From positions 1,302,001 through 1,366,000 of the forward strand of contig NZ_CP047954.1 in the NCBI RefSeq assembly GCF_014279895.1: a stretch of DNA of 64,000 nucleotides, read 5' to 3'. Source of the stretch: Synechococcus sp. M16.1. Its GTDB lineage: Bacteria; Cyanobacteriota; Cyanobacteriia; PCC-6307; Cyanobiaceae. Both the position numbers and the translations under genes were made by a program. Shown one piece after another: positions 36,070 through 43,948 of the stretch. Every line of letters begins with the position of its first letter. Position 1 is the stretch's first letter. The notes under the pieces are model-generated. The model ran no database searches. It was not told where the DNA came from and saw only the letters and a program-made list of their open reading frames with translations.

Positions 36070-36228
36070 ATGAAGACAAGCACCGCCCATTCACGCCTCG
36101 AGTCCCTCCAGCTCGCCGCTGAAGAGTGCCTGACCCGCGATGAAGCTCAGAAGATCCTGAGGAAGGCAGACAAGGCCCACGCCAAGCTCGAGTCGTCCGC
36201 AGCCCCCTTCCACCGCCCCAAGAACTGA
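36070..36228 (+). CDS. Small helical protein
   Basis: 52 residues: KTSTAHSRLESLQLAAEECL, TRDEAQKILRKADKAHAKLE. Highly helical, mixed charge. Good coding character; unknown function. Confidence 0.6.
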   Translation: MKTSTAHSRLESLQLAAEECLTRDEAQKILRKADKAHAKLESSAAPFHRPKN

Positions 36229-36561
36229 CAGGCACCTCAAGCCAGCAGCAGACGAAGAAATAAACCCTCTTACTCATGAACTGTAGTGTGCCCATCCACT
36301 CCAACGCCCATCAAGTCAACGCAGGATGGCTGTGCCGCCCTTGATAGGCCCTTGATTCGTGGGCTGGATTGGCGTCACTCCTTTCCATCAACAGAACGGT
36401 GGCCGTCCTGTTGATCTGTTGAGCTGCCGAGAAAACACTGAAGGGTGCAGATCGATCGTGGGCGATCTGCTTCCATGCCATCCGGATCTCTCCAGAACCG
36501 GAACCCAGATCAATCAGGAAAGACGGAGATGACTTGAAGCCTCTACAACGAATCTCTTCGC
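36229..36561. other. Gene-free stretch with two hairpins
   Basis: No gene seen. ATCAACAG/CTGTTGAT encloses ACGG/CCGT at 36387-36415, and GCAGATCG/CGATCTGC forms an 8-bp stem at 36447-36470. Neither has a T-run. They could be an untranslated structured RNA or stabilising elements. Confidence 0.4.
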
Positions 36562-36958
36562 CTATCCCATGTCGAGCAGATAGTGCATGACAGCAACCCG
36601 ATGGGACACAGCAATGCCCTCGGGGGAGTCGGGACCGATCAACACCTCGGGAACACCATGAATACGCGTGAGAGGTTTGATCTCGTAGGCCGTTCCCTCG
36701 GGAGCACCGTTACCGCGACTGCGGTCCCAGATCCCACTAGCGTCACCCTTGTAATGCCCCGCCACGTGCGAGAGGTGCGCATAGAAGTTGGGCCCCATGC
36801 GACAGACCACGATCGCCAGACAGGCATCGAAATCGTCGGACGAGAGCACATTGCCCATCACGAACGGCACGTTCGTCAACCCCGAGAACCATGTCCTCGA
36901 GAGCTGTTTCACCCGTCAATTGCCAGCAGCGGATGGTGACAGCGTTGTGTTGGCTCAC
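36562..36958 (-). pseudogene. Hypothetical protein, probably frameshifted at a run of four C
   Basis: The downstream frame (stop at 36562, open to a GTG at 36912) is clearly coding: FVMGNVLSSDDFDACLAIVV, CRMGPNFYAHLSHVAGHYKG, LIGPDSPEGIAVSHRVAVMH. The upstream frame starts at a GTG at 36958 that overlaps the stop of the 41-residue gene (GTGA) and reads SQHNAVTIRCWQLTGETALE. Removing one C from 36880-36883 joins them as EDMVLGLTNVPFVMGN. If no frameshift is real, the gene starts at 36912 or 36858. Confidence 0.55.
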
Positions 36959-37080
36959 TTTCTACGGGTGAGATCACCGAAATCATCGTCGTTGGGCTGC
37001 AGAAATTGCCAAACGACAGGAACGGTGAGGGCGACCGTCAGGCCAATGGTGACCCAGATCGCTGTTGTGTAGTCACCCAT
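36955..37080 (-). CDS. 41-residue single-pass membrane microprotein
   Basis: GDYTTAIWVTIGLTVALTVP, then VVWQFLQPNDDDFGDLTRRK: one membrane helix and a charged tail. Overlaps the next start by GTGA. The stretch from 37081 to 37308 has no gene I accept. Confidence 0.55.
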   Translation of the reverse strand: MGDYTTAIWVTIGLTVALTVPVVWQFLQPNDDDFGDLTRRK

Positions 37081-37308
37081 GCCATGTCCACCAATCTTGC
37101 GGACCTTAACCAGTCCGGGCTGAAGAAGCAGCGAAAACGCCAGTCACACCTGGACATCCCACCACCACAACCTGGTCATCCTTCACAAGGCCACTGCTAT
37201 CACACTTCATTCGGGGAACGAGACACCCCGCACACACGGACCGAGAGTCCTTCATGAGTCCAGCACGCCTCATCATGGGATAATTAAGCAATCCTTAAGG
37301 GCTGCCCA

Positions 37309-37560
37309 ATGGGTCACTTCGCTAAGCAGCTCAGCGCGCAGGAGATCAAGCAGGGCTACGCCCTGCTCAACCTGATGGAACATCTCGACCGCGAGATGGA
37401 CCTGCTCAATCAGCAGCGCATCCGCGTTGGGCCAACAACCCAGGAAGGACAGCGACTCACCCAGATCAAGCAGAGCCATCTGCGCAAACTGCAGAGCTGC
37501 ATCAGCGAACTGAACACCAGTGGCTTCAACGACTGGTTGCTGCACCAACAGCCTGCCTGA
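37309..37560 (+). CDS. Helical hypothetical protein flanking the HDAC-like gene
   Basis: 83 residues: HFAKQLSAQEIKQGYALLNL, MEHLDREMDLLNQQRIRVGP, LTQIKQSHLRKLQSCISELN. Coiled-coil-like. Its last 19 codons and the downstream spacer recur at 38922, so this gene was next to the HDAC-like gene before the island arose. Confidence 0.7.
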   Translation: MGHFAKQLSAQEIKQGYALLNLMEHLDREMDLLNQQRIRVGPTTQEGQRLTQIKQSHLRKLQSCISELNTSGFNDWLLHQQPA

Positions 37561-37671
37561 CCCTTGAATGGGGCTGAGCCATCCCGGGTGAGACAACCCC
37601 TTGCCGCTTCCGGTCGTTTACCACCCGCATTACTCCGCGCCGCTGCCGAGCACCCATCGCTTTCCGATGGC
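37502..37671. repeat. Left copy of a 170-bp direct repeat bracketing the small island
   Basis: It matches 38922-39091 with seven mismatches by eye, all transitions, and no gaps. It spans the 3' end of the 83-residue gene, the spacer, and the first 24 codons of the HDAC-like gene. Confidence 0.95.
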
Positions 37672-37744
37672 TCTTGAAGTCACAAACCCTGTTATGACAG
37701 TCGATCTCAGGGAAGAGTCCTTCGAGAAATCACAACGCAAATAA
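37601..37744 (+). pseudogene. 5' fragment of the HDAC-like gene (chimeric 47-codon ORF)
   Basis: Reading from TTG: LPLPVVYHPHYSAPLPSTHR, FPMA is identical to the start of the intact gene at 39021, then diverges into LEVTNPVMTVDLREESFEKS and stops. It marks the left duplication end. From 37745 to 38001 no gene is evident; a GAGGTA repeat with 10-base period lies at 37932-37947. Confidence 0.85.
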
Positions 37745-38001
37745 CAACGCATGGGCACAACTCAATTCTGCGTTTAAGGGGTGAAGCCGCTCAGCGAATG
37801 CTGCATTCAAGAAACCAAAAACTGGCTGTGAAGACACAGGAGTCCCACACGTCAAGCATTGACTGCAGCTTTGTTTTGTCAAACCCATCCATTTGCGATG
37901 GGATACAACAACGTTCAAATAGGCAGGAAGCGAGGTAATGAGAGGTAGGTAGGCAGCTTGAGGAATTACCCCTAGAACCAGTTCAGCCTTAACCAGCCTC
38001 A

Positions 38002-38253
38002 ATGAAGTTCAACGTCGAGAAGGGTCTGATCGGGGCAGCTGTCCTCGGTGCTCTTGTCCTGTTGGCACCCATGGCCAAGCAGTCGAAGGAGTTCGTGAAC
38101 TGCGTGAAGAATGCAGAGACCGGGATCGTCAACCTGTCTGGCGTTGAGTTCACCGACGTAGATGGTGAGGGTGGCTTCATCGAGCGCCCCGTGGCTGTCC
38201 ACTGGTGCAATGGCGGCGACATCAGTAAGTACCTCCAGCTGGTGGGTCAGTGA
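38002..38253 (+). CDS. Island gene 1: membrane-anchored or exported small protein
   Basis: 83 residues: N-terminal hydrophobic KGLIGAAVLGALVLLAPMAK, then FVNCVKNAETGIVNLSGVEF, ERPVAVHWCNGGDISKYLQL. Two cysteines in the external part could pair. Stop overlaps the next ATG (TGATG). No family recognised. Confidence 0.7.
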   Translation: MKFNVEKGLIGAAVLGALVLLAPMAKQSKEFVNCVKNAETGIVNLSGVEFTDVDGEGGFIERPVAVHWCNGGDISKYLQLVGQ

Positions 38254-38444
38254 TGAAGGTGACGGTCAACTGGAAGCGTGATGGGCTTGTGGTTTGGAGA
38301 CCGGTCAAGGCACTGCTGTTTGCAGACAAGAAGGCCTTCTATTGGATCAAGGAGAAGCTCGGTCTGTCTGAGTACCAAATGGCTGCCTTGGTTTGGATAA
38401 AAGGGCTCATCGTTGGCCTGCTGCTCGCCTTCTTCATGTTCTGA
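38253..38444 (+). CDS. Island gene 2: small membrane protein
   Basis: 63 residues: KVTVNWKRDGLVVWRPVKAL, FYWIKEKLGLSEYQMAALVW, then membrane helix GLIVGLLLAFFMF at the very C-terminus (tail-anchor-like). Coupled to gene 1 by TGATG. Confidence 0.65.
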   Translation: MKVTVNWKRDGLVVWRPVKALLFADKKAFYWIKEKLGLSEYQMAALVWIKGLIVGLLLAFFMF

Positions 38445-38446
38445 CG

Positions 38447-38704
38447 ATGTCGATGAAAGCTCTGCTCACTGCTGTCCTTCTCCTTACTTCTGCTGCACCT
38501 GCTGCATTGGCTCAGAAGGAGATCCCAAAAGCTGAGGGCCATGACCAGTGCCCTCTGGGTTACGTGAACACCCTCGGCACTACCTGCGTCTCCCCGATCT
38601 ATTACGAGGTCGCTCCCACCAACGGCAAAGCCTGCAAGGAGGGGTGGATGAACATCAGCGCTGGCTACTGCAAGAAGAAGAAAGGTCCTCTCGGAATCCT
38701 GTGA
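38447..38704 (+). CDS. Island gene 3: secreted four-cysteine protein
   Basis: 85 residues. Signal peptide KALLTAVLLLTSAAPAALAQ, then mature EGHDQCPLGYVNTLGTTCVS and KACKEGWMNISAGYCKKKKG. The C-x-GY / TTCVSP / CKEGW / GYCKKK spacing suggests two disulfides, as in small secreted toxins or adhesins, but no match is known. Starts two bases after gene 2. Confidence 0.7.
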   Translation: MSMKALLTAVLLLTSAAPAALAQKEIPKAEGHDQCPLGYVNTLGTTCVSPIYYEVAPTNGKACKEGWMNISAGYCKKKKGPLGIL

Positions 38705-38898
38705 TCAACCCGGAGCCTGCCTTGAAACCTCTGCTTGCCGTGCTGGTACTTGCTTCAGCTGTTGCCGCGCCAGTCTTGGCTGAGGAGTCGAGCACGTTTA
38801 AGGAGCATCTCCTTTACTGCGAAGAGTTGGTGGAGCTCGACGATGACTTCACCGTCTTCCGTCAGTACTTCGAGGCCTGCATAACTGCCTCGTATTGA
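38701..38898 (+). CDS. Island gene 4: secreted small acidic protein
   Basis: 65 residues from a GTG overlapping the gene 3 stop (GTGA). Signal peptide LKPLLAVLVLASAVAAPVLA, mature EESSTFKEHLLYCEELVELD then DFTVFRQYFEACITASY with two cysteines. A TTG eight codons later is an alternative start. Confidence 0.65.
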   Translation: MINPEPALKPLLAVLVLASAVAAPVLAEESSTFKEHLLYCEELVELDDDFTVFRQYFEACITASY

Positions 38899-38921
38899 TG
38901 AGAGATGGGCATGGAGCTCGT

Positions 38922-39091
38922 TCAGCGGACTGAACACCAGTGGCTTCAACAACTGGTTGCTGCACCAGCAGCCTGCCTGACCCTTGAATAGGGCTGAGCC
39001 ATCCCGGGTGAGACAACCCTTTGCCACTTCCGGTCGTTTACCACCCGCACTACTCCGCGCCGCTGCCGAGCACCCATCGCTTTCCGATGGC
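38922..39091. repeat. Right copy of the 170-bp direct repeat
   Basis: Carries a 3' fragment of the 83-residue gene (GLNTSGFNNWLLHQQPA with its stop) followed by the spacer and the start of the intact HDAC-like gene. With the left copy it encloses 1250 bases. Confidence 0.95.
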
Positions 39092-39938
39092 GAAATTCCG
39101 GCTGCTGTATCAACTCCTGCTGGAGCAGGGAGTCGTTCAAGCCGACGAGGTGCATCGGCCCTTGAGCATCGCCCGCAGAGATCTGGAGAGCGTCCATCCC
39201 CGCAAATATCACGAAGCCTTCAGCCGTGATCACCTGACCCGACCGGAGCAACGTCGCATCGGGCTTCCGGCCACGCGGCCTTTGGTGCAGCGCACCTGGC
39301 TTGCCGTGGGCGGCACCCTGTTAACGGCACGACTGGCTCTCCAGCGGGGCTTGGCCTCTCATCTGGCGGGCGGCACCCACCACGCCCACCCCGGCTTCGG
39401 GAGTGGCTTCTGCATCTTCAACGACTGTGCTGTCGCCGCTCGGGTGTTGCTGGGAACAGGGGAGGTGCGGCGAATTCTGATCGTGGATCTCGATGTGCAC
39501 CAAGGGGATGGTTCAGCGGCCTGCTTTCAAAACGACCCCAGGGTGACCACCCTTTCGGTGCACGCCGCCAGCAATTTCCCCTTGCGCAAAGTGGAGGGGG
39601 ATATCGACATCCCCCTCGCCGACGGCACCAACGACGACGACTATCTCGCTGCCATTGCTGACCGGTTGCCCGATGCCTTGGACAGCATCGCCCCGGACTT
39701 GGTGCTCTACAACGCGGGCGTCGACCCCCATCGCGATGATCGGCTCGGCCGCCTCGCCCTCAGCGATGCGGGATTAAACATGCGCGATCGCCTCGTGCTC
39801 GATGCCTGTCTGCGCCGCAGGATTCCTACCGCAACAGTGATCGGCGGCGGCTACGACGCCCTCGCTCCCCTGGTGCAGCGCCACGCCATCGTGGTGCGTG
39901 CTGCTGCCGAGCAGGCTCGCTTGTTCAACCTTCCATGA
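39021..39938 (+). CDS. Histone-deacetylase-superfamily (AcuC/AphA-type) deacetylase
   Basis: 305 residues from a TTG start, which is forced by an in-frame TGA four codons upstream. Catalytic and zinc motifs are present: GGTHHAHPGFGSGFCIFND, DLDVHQGDG, and the C-terminal VIGGGYDAL. The likely role is deacetylation of acetylated lysines or polyamine-like amides. It is followed by an ATGA overlap with the PPOX gene. Confidence 0.9.
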   Translation: MPLPVVYHPHYSAPLPSTHRFPMAKFRLLYQLLLEQGVVQADEVHRPLSIARRDLESVHPRKYHEAFSRDHLTRPEQRRIGLPATRPLVQRTWLAVGGTLLTARLALQRGLASHLAGGTHHAHPGFGSGFCIFNDCAVAARVLLGTGEVRRILIVDLDVHQGDGSAACFQNDPRVTTLSVHAASNFPLRKVEGDIDIPLADGTNDDDYLAAIADRLPDALDSIAPDLVLYNAGVDPHRDDRLGRLALSDAGLNMRDRLVLDACLRRRIPTATVIGGGYDALAPLVQRHAIVVRAAAEQARLFNLP

Positions 39939-40537
39939 CTGAGGGAATCTCTGGGGCCATCACTGAGCCCATCACTGGGGCCATCCCCCCTTGGAGACCT
40001 CTGCTGCGCGCGGCCATGCAGCGGGAGGGACGCTCCGTTGCCGCCCGCTGGGTGCAACTGGCCACAACAGGACGCGATGGCGCACCCCGGGTGCGAACCC
40101 TCGTGTTCCGCGGCTGGGCCGGTGCAGACCAGCTCGAACTGTTCAGCGATCAGCGCAGCGAGAAGGTGACGGAACTCGCCAACGATGGAGCCGCTGAACT
40201 GTGCTGGTTGTTCCCCAAAGCTCGCCAGCAGTACCGCCTGCGGGGAAAGGTGACGTTGATCACAGCCACCGAACAACCTGAGCTCTGCCAGCAGCGCTGG
40301 CAAAATCTCTCCGACACAGGACGAGCCGTCTGGGGCTGGCCCACCCCGGCGGATCCGCTGGACTCCACCGCGGCCTTCCCCGATCAACTGGCTGAAACTG
40401 CACCGCTGCCAGAGCATTTTGTGGTGCTGAGGCTGCAGGTGATCAGCGTTGAGCGGCTCAACCTCGGCCCCCATCCCCATCAACGCACGCGTTGGAACGC
40501 GGACACGCTCTGGCAAGAGCAACCGCTGAACCCCTGA
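39935..40537 (+). CDS. PPOX-type FMN-binding flavoprotein
   Basis: 200 residues of the split-barrel fold: AARWVQLATTGRDGAPRVRT, LVFRGW, ELFSDQRSEKVTELANDG, ending with RLNLGPHPHQRTRW. It belongs to the pyridoxamine-phosphate-oxidase-like family common in cyanobacteria (Npun_F5749 type, from memory), not to classical PdxH. Coupled to the HDAC-like gene. Confidence 0.85.
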   Translation: MTEGISGAITEPITGAIPPWRPLLRAAMQREGRSVAARWVQLATTGRDGAPRVRTLVFRGWAGADQLELFSDQRSEKVTELANDGAAELCWLFPKARQQYRLRGKVTLITATEQPELCQQRWQNLSDTGRAVWGWPTPADPLDSTAAFPDQLAETAPLPEHFVVLRLQVISVERLNLGPHPHQRTRWNADTLWQEQPLNP

Positions 40538-40885
40538 TCACCACCATCGCTCAACGCGACCAACCGACGGACGGCCCGGTTCACTGGGCACCGTCACCAC
40601 CGACAGCCGCTGCAGGTCTCGGCGGTAATCAAAGCGGCAGAAGCCAACGCCCGTGCCGGAACAGGCCGAAAGGCTCTCGAGCGCCACAGAGGCCCAGCGC
40701 CGTTCCTGAGGCGTTGGCTTTTTTTCCGGCGCTGGACGCCAGCCATCGGCAATCAGGTGGCGATTCGCCTCGAGGATGGTTTGCCTGGCGCTGAGCTGCG
40801 GCTCAGGTCTGGCCAAGGCAGACCCGCCTACCAACCAGGGCAGCAACAGCGACAAGACAAAACAACGGGCCATGGAGAGGCTCAT
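40538..40885 (-). CDS. Exported hypothetical protein
   Basis: 115 residues with a signal peptide (CFVLSLLLPWLVGGSALARP) and a mature domain with two cysteines (LSACSGTGVGFCRFDYRRDL). Converges on the PPOX gene with no gap. Unknown function. Confidence 0.7.
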   Translation of the reverse strand: MSLSMARCFVLSLLLPWLVGGSALARPEPQLSARQTILEANRHLIADGWRPAPEKKPTPQERRWASVALESLSACSGTGVGFCRFDYRRDLQRLSVVTVPSEPGRPSVGRVERWW

Positions 40886-40928
40886 CCCTCTCTGACCTAG
40901 CCATGGATCGGAGCGCTGACCACAGGGG

Positions 40929-41930
40929 TCAGCCTGCGGTGAGCTGAGCGAGGGGCTGGATGCTGAGGGCGATCACCACACTCACCACAACGCCAACGGC
41001 GGCTTTCCAGAGATCCGTGCCGATGACCTTGGCCAGACTTCCCCCCTCCCTGTTGGTGAACGGCAGATCTGATGTTTGTTGCTTGATCCGCAAGGCCAAC
41101 TCACGGCCTCCGATCAGCCCCAGAAACACCCAAGTGGTGCTGAGGGGGAAGCTGGAGAGGAAGGCCTTGTAGAGCAGGCAAAGACCGAACAACAAATCAA
41201 TCAGCGTGGCCGAACGCAAATCGGAGCTGTTGGTCTTGGTGCGGAGCACGGCCTGGATCGGCCCTCCACCGGTGGCCACCAGAACACAGAGGCCCACGCA
41301 GAGCACCAGCGTGCAGATGAGCATCGGAACGAAGTCCAACTGGCGCGGCAGGAACACAAAAATGTTGGCCAGGTCCTGCACCAGCCACATGCACCAGAGA
41401 AAGCCGGTGGAGAACCACTGCAGGCCGTACCAAACCTTGCTGGGGTCTTTGCCGTCCTGGGAACGACAGAACACCCAGCGCTCCAGCGACCACAACCCAA
41501 GGCCATAGGCCGCCAGACCCACGCCGAAGGCGAGGCCATACCCCGTCAGCGAGCTGCTGAGCAGCGTGCCGATGTTGGCTGGCATGAACGATGACAACAC
41601 CAGAAACGAGGTGCTCACCGGTGCTCCCCACTGGGTCAAGGCCACAACAGCGAGCGGTGGAATCACATAGACCCAGGTGAACGGCTCGGGCCAAGGAAAC
41701 TCCTTGCCAGGCACATTGAGGCGGCCCCAAGTGGGATCACCGTTGTTGAGGAACCAGCCCAACAGCAGCACTCCACAGGTGACCGTGCAGATGAACAGCA
41801 TCTGCACGGGCTTCGGCGTGCGTTTCAGGTTGGAGGAGAGATAGGTGCCGAGGGTCTGCAGCGAGTCGTTCGCCACCACGGAATAGGCCGCCAGCAGGAA
41901 TCCGACGAGCATCCAGATGCTGACGTCCAT
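40929..41930 (-). CDS. PiT-like multi-pass membrane protein
   Basis: 333 residues, about nine membrane segments. The N-terminal ANDSLQTLGTYLSSN and the second-half SSFPLSTTWVFLGLIGG resemble the ND-containing repeats of PiT phosphate permeases, but the sequence is distant. I call it a PiT-related transporter of unknown substrate. ATG at 41930 is preferred over a TTG at 41942. Confidence 0.6.
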   Translation of the reverse strand: MDVSIWMLVGFLLAAYSVVANDSLQTLGTYLSSNLKRTPKPVQMLFICTVTCGVLLLGWFLNNGDPTWGRLNVPGKEFPWPEPFTWVYVIPPLAVVALTQWGAPVSTSFLVLSSFMPANIGTLLSSSLTGYGLAFGVGLAAYGLGLWSLERWVFCRSQDGKDPSKVWYGLQWFSTGFLWCMWLVQDLANIFVFLPRQLDFVPMLICTLVLCVGLCVLVATGGGPIQAVLRTKTNSSDLRSATLIDLLFGLCLLYKAFLSSFPLSTTWVFLGLIGGRELALRIKQQTSDLPFTNREGGSLAKVIGTDLWKAAVGVVVSVVIALSIQPLAQLTAG

Positions 41931-41942
41931 GAATCCGATCAA

Positions 41943-42336
41943 GCCGATGATTTGCCTTCCTTGTAAAGAGCTCTAGGAGGAACGTCGGTGCTCCAGGCAA
42001 CTCGGACGTGTCGTGATCAAGGAATGTTGTGTGGTCGACGGTGATGCACCACCGGAGCGATTCGACCACGAACGTACGTTGTCGTACGGATCGGTGTTTA
42101 GGGATACACACTCAAATGTCTTAAGAACGAACGGATTTGACCTCAGCCAAAGCCGAAGCCAAATCGCAGTTCCCGTCGGGCATCGCTCGGCCCGGCTTCC
42201 AAGCCCCTTAGCGGCTTGGCCCACGCATCATGAGCCGAAAAGAACGAGATTGCAGGGATGTCGGCAACGATTTTTCGACATTCACAAATTCCGTTCGAGA
42301 CCGAATTTGGGACAGCTGCACATCAAGGCTCTCCCA
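41943..42336. other. Gene-free intergenic stretch
   Basis: No gene is supported. It holds a CCAAGCC/GGCTTGG hairpin (42199-42219), CGTACG copies near 42072 and 42084, and the upstream region of the membrane protein gene. Confidence 0.5.
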
Positions 42337-42849
42337 TCAGTTCACCACCTTCAGGCTGCGAATCCCAGTGGCCTTGACCCAACTGGCGAGCGCATCGATA
42401 TCAGCCCGCTCGGGAATGCAGATGCAACCCGTGCCGGGGTAACAGCGGTGGATGCCCAGTGCACTTCTGGTGGTGTCGAAGCGCGGGGTCAGGTCAAACC
42501 AGAGATCATTCCCCCACGGTTCCGGACGCCCCAGGCTGTACTCACCAGCGGGCAAAGGGGCTGCATTGCCGGGGCTCCAGCGACGATCAGCACTCTGACG
42601 CCGGGCCACACCACTGGCCGCTGGCCAGCTGGCCAACAAGCGCAAGCCTCGATGCAGTTCAACCTTCCAGATGCGGTTGCCGTCCGGGAACAGCTCGGCC
42701 GTGCGACGGGTGCTGAGCTGCAGTGGGCCGCCCTGCAGCAGCGCTGTTGTGGGCCCCTGTTGCCCAGGGAGATCAGCGGCCGTTGCAGCGACGCAACTCC
42801 CCAGCAGCACAGGCACCAGAAGGACGTGGCGCAGCATCAGGATCGTCAT
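42337..42849 (-). CDS. Exported protein, possibly L,D-transpeptidase-like
   Basis: From ATG the protein is about 170 residues with a signal peptide (LRHVLLVPVLLGSCVAATAA). The C-terminal half has LGIHRCYPGTGCICIP, which loosely recalls the H..GC signature of YkuD-type or DUF2778 enzymes. Similarity is weak, so the activity is a guess. Its ATG interlocks head to head with that of the oxygenase gene, so one of the two starts is probably further in. Confidence 0.6.
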   Translation of the reverse strand: MTILMLRHVLLVPVLLGSCVAATAADLPGQQGPTTALLQGGPLQLSTRRTAELFPDGNRIWKVELHRGLRLLASWPAASGVARRQSADRRWSPGNAAPLPAGEYSLGRPEPWGNDLWFDLTPRFDTTRSALGIHRCYPGTGCICIPERADIDALASWVKATGIRSLKVVN

Positions 42850-43618
42850 GAACGGTGCACCCACTTTGGGGCTGCCACGATGGCCTGCAGCAGACCAAGC
42901 CTTGGTGGACGTTCTCGATCTGTTTCCCCGCTCCATCCTTCGGGGCACCCTTCCGGATCCTCTGCTCCAACAGCTGACTGCGCTGAGCGAAAGCGTGCTC
43001 GCCCATCCCGAGTCCAGCCCCGATGCATCAGCGAAGCTGGCGGGTCAACTGCGTCAGCAGCGCGAACTGAGACCTGATCAACCCAGCGTGCAGGAGCTCA
43101 GCAACAACCACCTGCTGCCGGCATGTGATCGCTGGATCCGCCATGTGATGGACCGTCAGCCTCCCCAGGGTCGCGGCCCCTGGGTTCCCGGTCGTTACCG
43201 CCTGCAGATGATTAATCTCTGGCTCAATTGCCAGACCGCCGGTGATTACAACCCCACCCACACCCATGGCGGCAGCTTCTCCGGAGTGATCTTTCTGAAG
43301 GTCCCACCGCAGATCAACTCCAACAGTTTTGATGGCCAACTCTGCTTCCACGGCCCGGAAGACTGGCACATTCAATCGTTCCGCACCGGCATGGCGCACT
43401 ATGTGCTGCCTGTGCCCGGTGAGTTCTATGTGTTTCCGGCCTGGCAACCCCATTCGGTGATGCCCTTCCGCGGGGACGGGGAACGCTGGTCGCTGGCATT
43501 CAATGTGGTGGCGGCCCCCGGTGTTCCACCCACAGCGATGCAGCAGCCCGCCGCCCAGCAACAACCCCTGGGCAACGTTTCGCTCTCGAGTCAGCGACCC
43601 ACGGCCAAAGGATTCTGA
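42848..43618 (+). CDS. Putative 2-oxoglutarate-Fe(II) oxygenase (TIGR02466-like)
   Basis: 256 residues. The cupin-like core contains NPTHTHGGSFSGVIFLKVP, FHGPEDW, and the distal FPAWQPHSVMPF with a following arginine, matching the iron and 2OG ligands of this family. Small members are common in marine picocyanobacteria and their phages. Substrate unknown. Confidence 0.75.
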   Translation: MNGAPTLGLPRWPAADQALVDVLDLFPRSILRGTLPDPLLQQLTALSESVLAHPESSPDASAKLAGQLRQQRELRPDQPSVQELSNNHLLPACDRWIRHVMDRQPPQGRGPWVPGRYRLQMINLWLNCQTAGDYNPTHTHGGSFSGVIFLKVPPQINSNSFDGQLCFHGPEDWHIQSFRTGMAHYVLPVPGEFYVFPAWQPHSVMPFRGDGERWSLAFNVVAAPGVPPTAMQQPAAQQQPLGNVSLSSQRPTAKGF

Positions 43619-43660
43619 GGGGAACTGTCAGAGTCGTCAGATTGCATCTGTTCAGGATTC

Positions 43661-43912
43661 ATGGGTGACTCCGCGCCGCTCCAGCAGGCCAAAGCGATCG
43701 CAGCGGCGCTGGAGCAGTTGGCCGACCAGCTGCGCCCTGAGGTGATTCGTGCAGCACGACTGGATGACGACGGACGCCGCGACCTCGACCGGATCGAATA
43801 CGCCCTCGGGACCATCGGCAAGGCCTTGATCCTGACGGACTATTCCATCGACGAAGAGAAGGACATCGACAAACTCAAGGCCTTCCGCGAGTCGCAGAAG
43901 GGAATGGGCTGA
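43661..43912 (+). CDS. Small acidic helical protein
   Basis: 83 residues: PLQQAKAIAAALEQLADQLR, RDLDRIEYALGTIGKALILT, EEKDIDKLKAFRESQKGMG. Soluble and helical; unknown function. Confidence 0.65.
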   Translation: MGDSAPLQQAKAIAAALEQLADQLRPEVIRAARLDDDGRRDLDRIEYALGTIGKALILTDYSIDEEKDIDKLKAFRESQKGMG

Positions 43913-43948
43913 ATTCAGATGCTGCTCCAGCGCAGCACCCGGTGTGGA

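Noticed and set aside
37106-37291. Minus-strand ORF with several cysteines upstream of the 41-aa gene
   Set aside because: Weak coding character and no ribosome site; not listed as a gene.
37730-38002. Minus-strand 90-codon ORF in the island leader
   Set aside because: Starts at TTG, composition unlike the neighbours, and overlaps the likely promoter of the island operon.
31277-38600. 11-base match of the tRNA-Pro 3' end (GTCTCCCCGAT) to a site in island gene 3
   Set aside because: Too short for an att site and inside a coding frame; no integrase seen.
42230-42442. Plus-strand ORF near 42230
   Set aside because: Overlaps the exported-protein gene on the other strand and lacks coding character.
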